A DNA stretch of 64,000 nucleotides from the NCBI RefSeq assembly GCF_039521925.1, contig NZ_BAAACY010000145.1, positions 52,535 to 116,534 of the forward strand, in the 5' to 3' direction. The translations under genes were made by a program, and so were the position numbers. A model generated the notes under the pieces. It searched no databases, was not told where the DNA came from, and saw only the letters and a list, made by a program, of their open reading frames with translations. Source of the DNA: Virgibacillus salarius. Its GTDB lineage: Bacteria; Bacillota; Bacilli; Bacillales; Amphibacillaceae. Of this stretch, positions 1-8,634 are shown in pieces; the first letter of the stretch is position 1; each line of letters starts with the position of its first letter.

Positions 1-254
1 TGGACGGCTTCCTTGATCGTCAGTTGTAACGCATCGGCTAAACCTTGTAGCTCATCCCATATTCTAGGTGCAAAATAAAGGAGCATTTCTTTCACTGTAT
101 CAAGTTGAATAATGAAATGGCGTCGCTTCTGTGATTCCCACTGTTTTTTTCGATTAACTAAAATAGGTGTTTGTTTAAGAATTTCACCTTGATAATACCC
201 GAAGTCATAATGGCTACCGCGGTATTCTACAACGTCACTAAAGACGGTCTTCAT
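1..254 (-). CDS. N-terminal part of a C45-type autoproteolytic acyltransferase/hydrolase-like protein (partial)
   Basis: The reading frame runs from an ATG at 254 off the left edge of the window, so only about 84 N-terminal residues are visible. The protein begins MKTVFSDVVEYRGSHYDFG and continues with a 'YYQGEIL' segment. From memory, an opening of this kind ('E-x-R-G-S-H-Y-D-x-G-x-x-Q-G') is typical of Bacillus proteins of the acyl-CoA:6-aminopenicillanate acyltransferase-like (C45, Ntn hydrolase) family. The catalytic Cys that follows autocleavage would lie beyond the window edge, so activity cannot be judged. The sequence is open and ordinary in codon use. Family assignment is moderate; coding status is fairly sure. 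Confidence 0.55.
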   Translation of the reverse strand, partial: MKTVFSDVVEYRGSHYDFGYYQGEILKQTPILVNRKKQWESQKRRHFIIQLDTVKEMLLYFAPRIWDELQGLADALQLTIKEAV

Positions 255-452
255 TTTCGTATCTCCTTTACTGGATAAATAGCGCATTAATCATGCATGT
301 TGAGTGTACTTTATATCTTATAAAATAGATATAAATATGCACCGTATTTAAACTGGAGATGGACAAAAGGATATGCTGTAATTTCAGCCTAAAATATTCA
401 TTTCGTAAGTAAATTAGTTCTATTGACGTATTACAGGATGATACAAACAGAA

Positions 453-737
453 GTAGGCTGGGACGAAACTAAAATAGCTAAACCAAAAGCCGAACGATAA
501 AAAATGTTCATACGATGCGCAGTCAAAATACGTAGACTCCTTGAAAAAGAAGAGCGCTTTTCTGCCTGCGATGTATCGCTTCTGAAGGCTTCCTTATCTT
601 ACGGCAAAAGTACGACTGAAGATCCTACAGGAAAGCGAAGCATTTTGACTAAGCGATGAATAAACTACCGAGATCCAAAACAAAAACCCAACCTTATCTA
701 AAATATTCAGATGAAGTTTGGGTTATTCATCGCTTAA
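453..737. repeat. Family C intergenic element, copy 1, with a terminal hairpin
   Basis: This stretch opens with a 'GGCTGGGACGAAAC' end and has an internal block starting 'GTAGACTCCTTG', followed by 'GAAGAGCGCTTTTC'. The same layout recurs near 44.8 kb, and related blocks occur near 19.5, 55.9 and 63.9 kb. Its right part forms a long inverted repeat: AAGCGATGAATAA (about 652-664) against TTATTCATCGCTT (about 725-737), with a second inner pairing of AACCCAA-like strands. No reading frame is convincing. The hairpin could end transcription of the small gene at 777-914, which runs toward it. Confidence 0.6.
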
Positions 738-776
738 AAATTCTTGCGTCACAGCCACAGATAGCGATTTTTCTAT

Positions 777-914
777 TTACTTTCGTTTTTTCTGTTCAAT
801 TGTATTAAATTCATTCTCGCTTGCAAATTCTACGTGATCCTGTTGTTTATTATGTTTGTTTCTGTTATTTTGCTTATTCTTATCTTTATTGCGATTTTTG
901 TTTTCCTCAGACAT
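777..914 (-). CDS. Candidate small acid-soluble spore protein with a GPR-type cleavage motif (45 aa)
   Basis: A 45-residue frame starts at ATG 914 behind an excellent ribosome binding site (TAAGGAGGT on the minus strand). It encodes a very hydrophilic Asn/Lys/Gln-rich peptide beginning MSEENKNRNKDKNKQNN. Near residue 30 it carries V-E-F-A-S-E-N-E-F. E-F-A-S-E is the core of the site cut by the germination protease GPR in gamma-type and alpha/beta-type spore proteins. Composition plus motif suggest a minor, gamma-like spore storage protein, degraded at germination to supply amino acids. It lacks the repeats of SspE and is shorter, so the exact family is inference. The RBS strength makes real coding likely. 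Confidence 0.6.
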   Translation of the reverse strand: MSEENKNRNKDKNKQNNRNKHNKQQDHVEFASENEFNTIEQKKRK

Positions 915-1283
915 GTAAAAACCTCCTTATTCGTTTAGATAGTTTAGCGATGCCCAAAGCATAAAAAATTATGTATCACTATACGAAATAACGATAACGA
1001 TAACGTAATAACGCTTTATTATACTATGTTGAATTAATTTTTAAGCTTTTTCCTCTAGTCAAAGCTAGTGAATCTCTTCGTGTGATATAAACGTTTTGCC
1101 ATTTGAGAAGCTGTTACTACATGGAGGTTCATTATTTCGATCGTACCAATAAATAGGTCTATTATCCAGATCTTCTCCGTTAAATTCGGACCAATATGCA
1201 TAGCGAATTATTGACAGTAATCTGCATAGCAGTTATCATAATGAAATAAATCTGACTAATTTCATCAGAAAAGGGTGTTTTGG
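915..1283. other. Intergenic region without a supported gene
   Basis: This 369-bp gap lies between two divergent genes. It contains a short tandem run of an ATAACG hexamer around 978-1002 and AT-rich sequence, but no frame with a ribosome binding site and no clear hairpin. The promoters for both neighbours must lie here; I could not choose convincing -35/-10 pairs. Confidence 0.4.
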
Positions 1284-2537
1284 ATGTCGACAAAGATTCA
1301 ACCAATCAGAGAAGTAAAAGATCCAATTCCTAAAAATACAACGAAGTTAAATAAACCACAAATTTCTTTAATTATTGGGGGGATACTGGTAGGAGCGATT
1401 CTGCTAATCTACTTATTCGCTAAGCAACCTATTACTCAGCCGTTACTGTTAATAATCGGGCTATTGCTTGGTTATACGTTATTCCATGCGCGTTTTGGCT
1501 TTACTTCCGCTTTTAGAAGATTTATGTCAGTAGGTAATGGGCAAGCACTACGTTCACATATGCTCATGCTAGCAATTGCAGTGACATTATTTGCACCTAT
1601 TTTAGCGTTTGGTCATTCCTTCTTTGGTGGAGAAGTCGCTGGCTACGTATCACCAGTAGGTATAAGTCTATTAGTAGGCGCCTTCATGTTTGGAATAGGG
1701 ATGCAACTTGGTGGTGGTTGTGCTTCAGGAACATTATATGCTGTTGGTGGGGGACGATCCGTCATGTTTGTAACCTTACTTTTCTTTATTATCGGTTCCA
1801 CCATTGGAGCGAAGCATCTCCTGTTTTGGACAGAAGAATTACCAGCTTTTGAACCTATTTCATTAGCAACCTCAACAGGACTTGGGTATGGTGGTGCTTG
1901 GATTGTATCCATTGCATTATTTGGATTAATCGCTTGGATTACGTTTAAAGTGGAAAGAAAAAGAAAAGCACCTAAGATGGCACCTGTTCCTTCAACAAAC
2001 GGTTGGAAACGTATCTTACGAGGTTCTTGGCCATTATTTGTAGCAGCTAGCATATTAGCTATATTAAATGCTCTTACACTACTTACGCGTGGAGCTCCAT
2101 GGGGAATTACATCAGCATTTGCGCTATGGGGTTCTAAGGTAGCACAATTCTTTGGTGTCGACGTTGCTAGTTGGGGCTATTGGCAGGGAGCAAATGCTCA
2201 GGTACTAAAATCGTCTATATTCACAGACTCTACCACTGTACTAAATTTAGGTGTTATTCTTGGTGCGTTTCTTGCCTCAGCAGCTGGTGGGTTATTTAAA
2301 TTTACAAAATTAAACTTCAAAAACGTAGTAGCTTCTATGCTTGGAGGGCTATTAATGGGCTATGGAGCTCGCCTTGCATTTGGCTGTAATATTGGCGCTT
2401 ATTTTGGAGGGATAGCTTCTTTTAGCCTACACGGTTATGTCTGGGGGATCTTAGCATTAGCTGGTACATTTTTAGCCCTATACCTTCGACCATTATTTGG
2501 ATTATCAGTCCCAAAATCAAAGGATTCCTTTTGCTAA
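1284..2537 (+). CDS. YeeE/YedE family thiosulfate/sulfur-compound transporter
   Basis: Integral membrane protein of 417 aa with about ten hydrophobic segments. It shows the two signature blocks of the YeeE/YedE (TsuA) family, one per half: 'GMQLGGGCASGTLYAVGGG' near residue 140 and 'ARLAFGCNIGAYFGG' near residue 365. The Cys in each block corresponds to the cysteines proposed to pass thiosulfate through TsuA. Family knowledge points to uptake of thiosulfate or a related sulfur compound. A GTG at 1275 is in frame, but I prefer ATG 1284 because an AAAGGG lies about nine bases before it. No TusA/TsuB-like partner gene follows, unlike many yeeE-yeeD pairs. A strong terminator closes the gene, so it is monocistronic. 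Confidence 0.85.
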   Translation: MSTKIQPIREVKDPIPKNTTKLNKPQISLIIGGILVGAILLIYLFAKQPITQPLLLIIGLLLGYTLFHARFGFTSAFRRFMSVGNGQALRSHMLMLAIAVTLFAPILAFGHSFFGGEVAGYVSPVGISLLVGAFMFGIGMQLGGGCASGTLYAVGGGRSVMFVTLLFFIIGSTIGAKHLLFWTEELPAFEPISLATSTGLGYGGAWIVSIALFGLIAWITFKVERKRKAPKMAPVPSTNGWKRILRGSWPLFVAASILAILNALTLLTRGAPWGITSAFALWGSKVAQFFGVDVASWGYWQGANAQVLKSSIFTDSTTVLNLGVILGAFLASAAGGLFKFTKLNFKNVVASMLGGLLMGYGARLAFGCNIGAYFGGIASFSLHGYVWGILALAGTFLALYLRPLFGLSVPKSKDSFC

Positions 2538-2557
2538 ATGAATGGTGTAAAAGTTAA

Positions 2558-2606
2558 AAACTGTCGCTTGATAGGATATCACTACAAGCGGCAGTTTGTT
2601 GTTTTC
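2558..2606 (+). terminator. Intrinsic terminator of the YeeE-type transporter gene
   Basis: A 13-bp stem (2558-2570 with 2585-2597, one G-U pair) is followed by GTTGTTTT. It lies 20 bases after the stop codon. Confidence 0.8.
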
Positions 2607-2765
2607 TGAAGAGAACTTAGAAGAAAACTTAAAGTGATGTGGCTTTTTGACCAGGAATTTTTTCCCTTTTATTTTTACTCTATTCTTATATACTCTTAAC
2701 CATAGATTAATAGTTTCTCTGTAAAATCTGTAATGGAGTCCAAATACAAATGAGGAGGAATTGTT

Positions 2766-4139
2766 TTGATCAACAAAAGGTGTGGGAAAAGATTACTAAC
2801 CTTAACAGTTATCACTTCTTTAGTACTTGGTAGTTTTATAGCTGCAGGTCAAGAGGTGGAAGCGAAGAGGCATTATCCTAGTCAAGCAAAAGTCAAAAAT
2901 GTCATCTTTATGATAGGGGACGGCATGGGGCCAACATACAATACAGCATATCGGTCATTTAAGAATAATCCATCGCCTTATCTGGAGGAAACTGCTTTTG
3001 ATCAGCATTTAGTGGGAATGCAGCAAACCTATTCTTGGGATTCAGAAGAGAGTATTACAGATTCAGCGGCAGCTGCAACTTCGTTATCCTCTGGGATTAA
3101 AACATATAATGGTGCAATTGCCGTTAATATGAAAAAGAATGAAGTAAAGACAGTATTAGAAGAAGCAAAAGATAGAGGAAAAAGAACAGGACTTGTTTCT
3201 ACATCACAAGTAAATCATGCTACTCCAGCCTCTTTTGGAGCTCATGATAAGTCACGTCATAATTATAATGATATTGCTGATGATTATATAGATGAAAAAG
3301 TAGATGGTAAGCATAAAGTGGATGTTATTTTAGGAGGGGGTATCTCCTATTTTGAAAGAAAGGATCGCAATCTAGCAGAAGAATTTCAAGATGCCGGATA
3401 TAGCTATGTAAATACAAGAGAAGAATTAGTAGCTGATACGAATAAGCAAATCTTAGGTTTGTTTGCTCCGGTTGGGCTAGATAAAGCAATTGATCGACCA
3501 CAAGAGCAGCCATCTCTAGAAGAAATGACGGATACAGCAATAGATCGCTTGAGCACAAACAAAGATGGTTTCTTTTTAATGGTAGAAGGCAGTCAAATAG
3601 ATTGGGCGGGTCATGATAATGATATCGTTGGTGCGATGAGTGAAATGAAAGACTTTGAGAAAGCTTATGAAAGAGCGATTGATTTTGCAGAAAAAGACAA
3701 GCAGACGTTAGTAATCACTACTGCTGACCATTCTACTGGTGGTTTGGTGATGGGGGTCGATGGAGAATATAAATGGGATCCAACACCCTTGAGAGCAGCT
3801 AAACGTACTCCTGATTTTATGGCAGCTGAGATTAGTGACGGCAAGGATGTTAAAGAGGTTTTGGATCAATATATTGACTTGGATCTAACAGCGGAAGAAA
3901 TAGAATCTGTAAAAAAAGCGGTTGAAACTGACGATACAACAGAAATTGATAATGCGATTGAACGAATTTTTGATGTGCGTTCTGGTACTGGATGGACAAC
4001 TGGCGGACATGATGGTGTAGATGTAAATGTATATGCTTATGGTCCACAGGCAGATCAGTTTATTGGCTTAAATGATAACCATGAGGTTGGGCGCAAGGTG
4101 ATGGATATATTAAAAAATATTCGAAGCGCCAAGCCATAA
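2766..4139 (+). CDS. Alkaline phosphatase, secreted (PhoA/PhoB family)
   Basis: Hydrolyses phosphomonoesters outside the cell to release phosphate. Of 457 aa, residues 1-33 form a signal peptide (KRCGKR, then a hydrophobic core ending near VEA-KR). The family motifs are in order: metal-binding 'MIGDGMGP' (Asp52), nucleophile block 'TDSAAAATS' (Ser100), 'NHATPASFGAH', 'VEGSQIDWAGHDND', 'TTADHSTGG' and the C-terminal 'TGGHDGVDV' histidine. The length matches Bacillus PhoA/PhoB. Translation starts at TTG 2766, chosen because GAGGAGGAA ends six bases upstream and no ATG fits. In relatives these genes respond to phosphate starvation through PhoPR; I did not find a clear Pho box. A hairpin follows the gene. 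Confidence 0.92.
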   Translation: MINKRCGKRLLTLTVITSLVLGSFIAAGQEVEAKRHYPSQAKVKNVIFMIGDGMGPTYNTAYRSFKNNPSPYLEETAFDQHLVGMQQTYSWDSEESITDSAAAATSLSSGIKTYNGAIAVNMKKNEVKTVLEEAKDRGKRTGLVSTSQVNHATPASFGAHDKSRHNYNDIADDYIDEKVDGKHKVDVILGGGISYFERKDRNLAEEFQDAGYSYVNTREELVADTNKQILGLFAPVGLDKAIDRPQEQPSLEEMTDTAIDRLSTNKDGFFLMVEGSQIDWAGHDNDIVGAMSEMKDFEKAYERAIDFAEKDKQTLVITTADHSTGGLVMGVDGEYKWDPTPLRAAKRTPDFMAAEISDGKDVKEVLDQYIDLDLTAEEIESVKKAVETDDTTEIDNAIERIFDVRSGTGWTTGGHDGVDVNVYAYGPQADQFIGLNDNHEVGRKVMDILKNIRSAKP

Positions 4140-4159
4140 CCTAAATAACTATGTATACC

Positions 4160-4189
4160 ATGATCCCGTTACTTAAGCAGCGGGATCAT
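4160..4189 (+). terminator. Hairpin after the alkaline phosphatase gene
   Basis: A perfect 9-bp stem, ATGATCCCG (4160-4168) with CGGGATCAT (4181-4189), separates the phosphatase from the next gene. The T-tract after it is weak, so some read-through is possible. Confidence 0.6.
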
Positions 4190-4222
4190 TTACATAAATG
4201 GAGGCAGGAGGGGCTTAGATTA

Positions 4223-4906
4223 ATGATTAAATGGTTACTTATGCTGATAGCTATTCTAGTTGTATTTGGTTGTGCTAGGCATGATGAAAACGCGGAAGCA
4301 GAAAATGGTGCTGTAAATTCTGAACAAAAAGGAAAAGGGATGCAAGCAATAAAAGAGGAAGAGAAAGAAGTTGATCAATATATAAATAATCCACAGGCAC
4401 CTGATACGAGGTCATTGAAAGAAATTGGTGATACATATGAAGATGAAGATGGCAAGGTTACTTTAGTAGCAAGCGCAGACGATAGTAAAAGACTAGAAAT
4501 TGGACCAATTGAGCTCACATATAAGAATTTGAAGGTGATGGAATATAGACCTGCTCTTCATTTGATAGATTACTTCCATCAATTCACTCATCATGAAGAT
4601 AGATTTAATTACTTGAAGCTACAAGTAAAGATTCAGAACAAAAGTGAACAAACGATTAATGTTGCACCTGTATCGGTATTGGAGACGAGTGAAGGGGAAC
4701 TAAAGGGTTTTGAAGATGATTTTTATCTACAAGAACTTCATGGAAAGCTATCACCTGGACAGGTGAAAACAGGTGAACTTGCATATATTCTTGAGAAATC
4801 AGATCCAGAACAGTTAAACTCCATTTCAATAACGACAAGTGATGTGTATGAAGACAATAAACAACAAGCAATAGAAAAGGGAAAGAAAGTGGAACTGGCG
4901 TTTTAA
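4223..4906 (+). CDS. Lipoprotein of unknown function with a C-terminal beta-sandwich-like domain
   Basis: A 227-residue lipoprotein. The N-terminus MIKWLLMLIAILVVFGC ends in a lipobox (V-F-G-C), followed by a charged linker of about 60 residues. The C-terminal half (about 95-227) alternates short hydrophobic strands such as 'NYLKLQVKIQNKSEQTINV' and resembles DUF4352/DUF5068-type Ig-like lipoprotein domains; that likeness is a judgement from pattern, not a search. An in-frame ATG at 4151 exists but lies in the preceding terminator. ATG 4223 has AGGAGGGG nine bases upstream. It follows the alkaline phosphatase by 84 bases, so a link to phosphate or envelope metabolism is possible but unproven. 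Confidence 0.7.
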   Translation: MIKWLLMLIAILVVFGCARHDENAEAENGAVNSEQKGKGMQAIKEEEKEVDQYINNPQAPDTRSLKEIGDTYEDEDGKVTLVASADDSKRLEIGPIELTYKNLKVMEYRPALHLIDYFHQFTHHEDRFNYLKLQVKIQNKSEQTINVAPVSVLETSEGELKGFEDDFYLQELHGKLSPGQVKTGELAYILEKSDPEQLNSISITTSDVYEDNKQQAIEKGKKVELAF

Positions 4907-4986
4907 ATTATCTATGCTTACCTCACGTTAACAGGCAGTAAGACAATTTCAAGATATTCACGGGTATTCCAACGTAGAAAGAATTC

Positions 4987-5023
4987 GTGAGCCTTCTTCG
5001 TACGTTAGCGCAAGAAGGCTCAC
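4987..5023. terminator. Hairpin between convergent genes
   Basis: A perfect 12-bp stem, GTGAGCCTTCTT (4987-4998) with its complement (5012-5023), lies between the lipoprotein gene and the convergent cotA. Neither side has a good T-run, so termination in either direction is a guess. Confidence 0.5.
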
Positions 5024-5128
5024 TATCTACCATGGATAGCAAAGAATATTTTCCCAGCAGCTCGTAGCACGAACTATTTTCAACCTGTTTGTTTTTTTAT
5101 AGATTAATATGCTGGTTTTCTAAGCGTC

Positions 5129-6646
5129 CTATTGGTTGTTAGGATCTATTACTTTAAATGGCCGCATCATATCATAGTCCTCATGCTCTAAAATATGGCA
5201 ATGCCAAACGTATTTTCCAGTATAAGGTGCGAATTTACTTATTACTCTTGTAATCTGTGCTGAGGGAGCTGAAATTGTATCTTTCCATCCTTTTTCGTTT
5301 GGCTGAGGAGGAGCAGGTGAGTCCGTGTAGATAATCCTTCCATCCTTATTATAGTGCGCCAAATCAAAAGCTCTCCTATCTAATAATTGAAATTGAACAA
5401 GGTGTATATGGATAGGGTGGCTGAAACCGGTAACATTTATGATTGACCAGATTTCTGTTGAGCCTAATTCTGGTGTCTCAGTAATTGGATCTCCCCACTT
5501 TTTATTATCTAATAGTAGCAGTGGTCGCCCGTAGTCATCATTTAATCCTATGAGTTTTAGATTACGAACCGCTTTAATTTTATTTTGTTTGAGAGAGGGT
5601 ATGGTTGATAAGTAGGTTGGAATAATAGTATGGTCTCGTTGTTTTAGTGGTAGTTGCACTCTAAATTGCATGATCTCGTTTGTTTCATCATCTGGATCAG
5701 CATTGGGTCCAAGGTCATTTTTCAAAATAATAGAGTTCTCTTTATACTTGCTGAAATCAACAATTACATCAACACGTTCAGCTGGCTCGATATTTATCGT
5801 ATTTGCCTTAACCGTATTGGGGAGAAAACCTCCGTCTGAACCAATTTGATATAGGGGGGCACCAGAACTAAGGTATAATTGATATCCCCTTGTATTCGAC
5901 GCGTTAAGAATCCGAAAACGATATTTCCTTGGTTCTACTTCAAAATACGGCCATATTTTACCATTAACGAGTATTTTATCACCAATAAATGCAGGTGAAA
6001 TAGATGGATTTGGTGTGTTCGTAGTGGGATTATTAGGCTGTGCTGGATAGTAAAGAGATCCATCTTCATTAATGGTACGATCCATGATAATGAGTGGAAT
6101 TTCATAAGGACCGTTTGGAATATTCATTTCTCTCTCCTTACCTCGAATAATGTACATTCCGGCAAGTCCTGCATACACATTTAATCTCGTAATCCCCATA
6201 GCATGGTCATGATACCAAAGTGTTGTAGCACGCTGTTTGTTTGGATAATGATACACTTGCTGTTGGAATGCAGGCCCTACTTTCTTAAAATCCTTTGTAA
6301 ACCAAGCTTCAGGGTAGCCATCACTTTCTGGGGTAGTTACACTACCGTGTAAATGAGTTACTGTTCGAACTTCTGGTTGATGAGCTAAATGATGAATGGA
6401 TTTATCAACTGGCAGTAAATGTTTATCAGGAAGGTTGTTTATCCACTTAATATGCATTTGATTACCTTGATCAGTATCAATCGTAGGTCCAGGAAATTGT
6501 CTGTTATATCCCCATAATGTTGTCGGTCTTAAATCACGATGTAGTTTTTGTCTGAATTCTTCCATCCTTATTTCTAAATAAGAATAATCTTTTCCTTTTA
6601 TTGATTTCATAATAGGCAATTTATCAACAAATTTTGTTAGCTTCAA
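5129..6646 (-). CDS. cotA: Spore coat laccase CotA (multicopper oxidase)
   Basis: Outer spore coat copper oxidase that oxidises phenols and bilirubin-like substrates and, in Bacillus subtilis, makes the brown spore pigment. The 505-aa protein has the three-cupredoxin layout. Copper ligands are visible in the four expected blocks: 'HLHG' (His98, His100), 'WYHDH' (His146, His148), 'HPIHIHL' near residue 415, and 'WHCHILEHEDYDMM' (Cys483, His482/484/488, axial Met493). Length agrees with B. subtilis CotA (513 aa). Translation starts at TTG 6646 with AAGGGGG seven bases upstream. There is no signal peptide, as expected for a protein deposited from the mother cell. The gene stands alone; SigK control is expected from relatives but not shown here. 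Confidence 0.93.
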   Translation of the reverse strand: MKLTKFVDKLPIMKSIKGKDYSYLEIRMEEFRQKLHRDLRPTTLWGYNRQFPGPTIDTDQGNQMHIKWINNLPDKHLLPVDKSIHHLAHQPEVRTVTHLHGSVTTPESDGYPEAWFTKDFKKVGPAFQQQVYHYPNKQRATTLWYHDHAMGITRLNVYAGLAGMYIIRGKEREMNIPNGPYEIPLIIMDRTINEDGSLYYPAQPNNPTTNTPNPSISPAFIGDKILVNGKIWPYFEVEPRKYRFRILNASNTRGYQLYLSSGAPLYQIGSDGGFLPNTVKANTINIEPAERVDVIVDFSKYKENSIILKNDLGPNADPDDETNEIMQFRVQLPLKQRDHTIIPTYLSTIPSLKQNKIKAVRNLKLIGLNDDYGRPLLLLDNKKWGDPITETPELGSTEIWSIINVTGFSHPIHIHLVQFQLLDRRAFDLAHYNKDGRIIYTDSPAPPQPNEKGWKDTISAPSAQITRVISKFAPYTGKYVWHCHILEHEDYDMMRPFKVIDPNNQ

Positions 6647-6738
6647 ATAAGAACCCCCTTCGCAAAATTCGGGTGATAATACAGTAGATGTAAAGTAATG
6701 GTGTAAAGGTTGGGCGTTCTTCCTAATTCGTCATTTTC

Positions 6739-6916
6739 ATTTTATCCCGCATATAACTGGCAGTAAAATCCTCACATCAAGCAATAGTGAATGCAATATG
6801 GGTAAGTGTGGATCAACTGCCAGTAAATGTCCGATTGGTTTAAAGGACTTTAGGTCATACCCTTGTGGTACTACCAATCCGTGGGGGATAAACGCCCTTC
6901 CACGGATTGAAGTTTC
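6739..6916. repeat. Family A repeat, copy 1
   Basis: The element begins TTTATCCCGCATATAACTGG and includes an inverted copy of the same core (AACTGCCAGTAA near 6814). It ends in a hairpin with stem CAATCCGTG (6875-6883) and CACGGATTG (6901-6909), followed by AAGTTTCAC. The same core and hairpin recur near 13.2, 19.4, 42.9 and 56.2 kb. It fills most of the 405-bp gap between cotA and the next gene; no gene is seen inside. Confidence 0.75.
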
Positions 6917-7051
6917 ACACTCTCTATATACACATTTACATGCATGGTGATTATTATCTCTTATATATTTAAATAGAAATATACGATTATATTTATCGTG
7001 ACTATTACGCTACAATTGAATTAACATGCAGATGATAAGGAGCTGTTTACT

Positions 7052-7825
7052 ATGAATTTTCATGAGTTAGAGCACAAAGAGATGTATGCAACGAGAGAAG
7101 CAGATTCTTCATGGATAAATATTGTAACAACTTTAATGAATCAACCTGCTTCACGTATTCGTGCTGCTGATATTGGTTGTGATGGCGGAATTTATGCCAA
7201 AGCGTTGGCAGAAATGGGCATACCCACCGTTATTGGTATTGATTTTTCAGATGTAATGTTAACAGCTGCCAAGCAGAATTGTCAGAATTATTCACAACTA
7301 TCATTTAAAAAAGGTAATGCGTATAGTACAGGTTTACAAGAAAGTAGCGTTGACCTCGTTCTACAAAGAGCGCTCATTCATCATTTGAAGGATTTACCGG
7401 CTTGCTTTCGTGAGGCATATCGAATTTTACAAAAAGATGGAGTGTACCTTATTCAAGATAGGACGATAAGCGATTGCTTGAGAGATGGCGATACTAAACA
7501 TATTAGAGGGTGGTTATATTCGCTATTTCCCCGGTTAATTAATTATGAAGAAAAAAGACGATTCTCGAGTGATGTGATTATAAATTCATTAAAAGATGCG
7601 GGATTTAAAGATATCGAAGAGCTACAATTGAAGGAAACTAGAAAAATATACCCTTCTAAAGAACTTTTATTTACGGATATTAGAAGAAGAAATGGGAAAA
7701 GTATTCTTTATCAACTGTCTGATCAAGAAATTGAAAAATTTATATCCTATTTAAATACAATTTTAAAAACAGCAGGAGAAATTACGGAAGTAGATTATTG
7801 GACGATCTGGAAGGCAGTAAAATAA
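7052..7825 (+). CDS. Class I SAM-dependent methyltransferase
   Basis: A 257-aa methyltransferase of the Methyltransf_11/25 type. Motif I 'AADIGCDGGIYAKAL' (about residue 40) binds the methyl donor. The acidic residue ending strand 2 is in 'VIGIDFS', and motif post-II is 'SVDLVLQRALIHHLKD'. The C-terminal part ('FSSDVIINSLKDAGFKDIEE') is the usual small cap that holds the acceptor. The acceptor is unknown; small-molecule targets are most common in this group. ATG 7052 has AAGGAG nine bases upstream. A strong terminator follows, so it is a single-gene unit. Confidence 0.85.
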   Translation: MNFHELEHKEMYATREADSSWINIVTTLMNQPASRIRAADIGCDGGIYAKALAEMGIPTVIGIDFSDVMLTAAKQNCQNYSQLSFKKGNAYSTGLQESSVDLVLQRALIHHLKDLPACFREAYRILQKDGVYLIQDRTISDCLRDGDTKHIRGWLYSLFPRLINYEEKRRFSSDVIINSLKDAGFKDIEELQLKETRKIYPSKELLFTDIRRRNGKSILYQLSDQEIEKFISYLNTILKTAGEITEVDYWTIWKAVK

Positions 7826-7840
7826 ATAATATATACTCAT

Positions 7841-7876
7841 AAAAGAATCGATGAACGTTCTCACCGATTCTTTTAG
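7841..7876 (+). terminator. Intrinsic terminator after the methyltransferase
   Basis: Perfect 10-bp stem AAAAGAATCG (7841-7850) with CGATTCTTTT (7865-7874). The A-rich left arm would also serve the opposite strand. Confidence 0.75.
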
Positions 7877-7989
7877 AATTATCCAATATGCATGCTTATA
7901 CTCCGTAGAAGGAAATGTATCGTTTCCTTCTGCCTAATAACACAATTAATTATAAAGAACAGCCGGCTTACGGACAAAAGGTTATATAG

Positions 7990-8535
7990 TTAATGAGACG
8001 AAAGATCATCTTTAATCAAACTATATACATAATGATCCACATATGTATCATACAGCCACTCTGCTTTTCTTAATTGTCCTTCTCTATGAAAACCAAGTCG
8101 CTGCGGAATAGCGGCACTTCTAATATTCTTCGTTGCTACCCGAACTTCGATTCTATTTAATTGTAACTCTAAGAAGCAATAGTTGATTATAGCTTTGCAT
8201 GCACTTGTAATTAATCCTTTTCCTTGAAACTTTTCCCCTAGCCAGTAACCAATTGATGTAGAGCGATTTCCCCAATCAATATGATGAAGGCCAATCACTC
8301 CAGCTAATTCTCCCTTATACCATATTCCTAAGTGTAACCCCGTATTATTGCTGAACTGTTTCAGTGCACTGTCAATGAAGGCTAAGGAATGTTCGACAGT
8401 CTGTGTTTGATCAATCCATGGTAGCCATTTTCGAAGATGATTTCTTGATTGATCGGTTAAATAAAATAAGTGGTTTGCATGACGGTGTTCTAACAATTGT
8501 AAACCTGCTTCAGGGCTCAGCTGATGATAAAACAT
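7990..8535 (-). CDS. GNAT acetyltransferase, RimL/YdaF-like
   Basis: A 181-aa N-acetyltransferase that moves an acetyl group from acetyl-CoA to an amine, in this subgroup usually the N-terminus of a ribosomal protein or a small amine. The acetyl-CoA loop is 'GEKFQGKGL' (Q-x-x-G-x-G/A type, about residue 106). It is followed by the family segments 'NRIEVRVATKNIRSAAIPQRLGF' in shortened form and 'GQLRKAEWLYDTYVDHYVYS'. Length and order fit B. subtilis YdaF. An RBS AAAGGAG sits eight bases before ATG 8535. It is divergent from the adenylyltransferase-like gene. Confidence 0.85.
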   Translation of the reverse strand: MFYHQLSPEAGLQLLEHRHANHLFYLTDQSRNHLRKWLPWIDQTQTVEHSLAFIDSALKQFSNNTGLHLGIWYKGELAGVIGLHHIDWGNRSTSIGYWLGEKFQGKGLITSACKAIINYCFLELQLNRIEVRVATKNIRSAAIPQRLGFHREGQLRKAEWLYDTYVDHYVYSLIKDDLSSH

Positions 8536-8634
8536 AGTCGCTTTCTCCTTTCCTATTTACCTAACATGCTCTGCATGCTAAGCTTTAACTACTTCTATTG
8601 TAACGGAATGGATGGCAGTTAGGGGGAGATCTTT

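Noticed and set aside
1643..2053. A 136-codon frame on the minus strand.
   Set aside because: It is antisense to the YeeE-type transporter, whose frame, motifs and RBS are clear.
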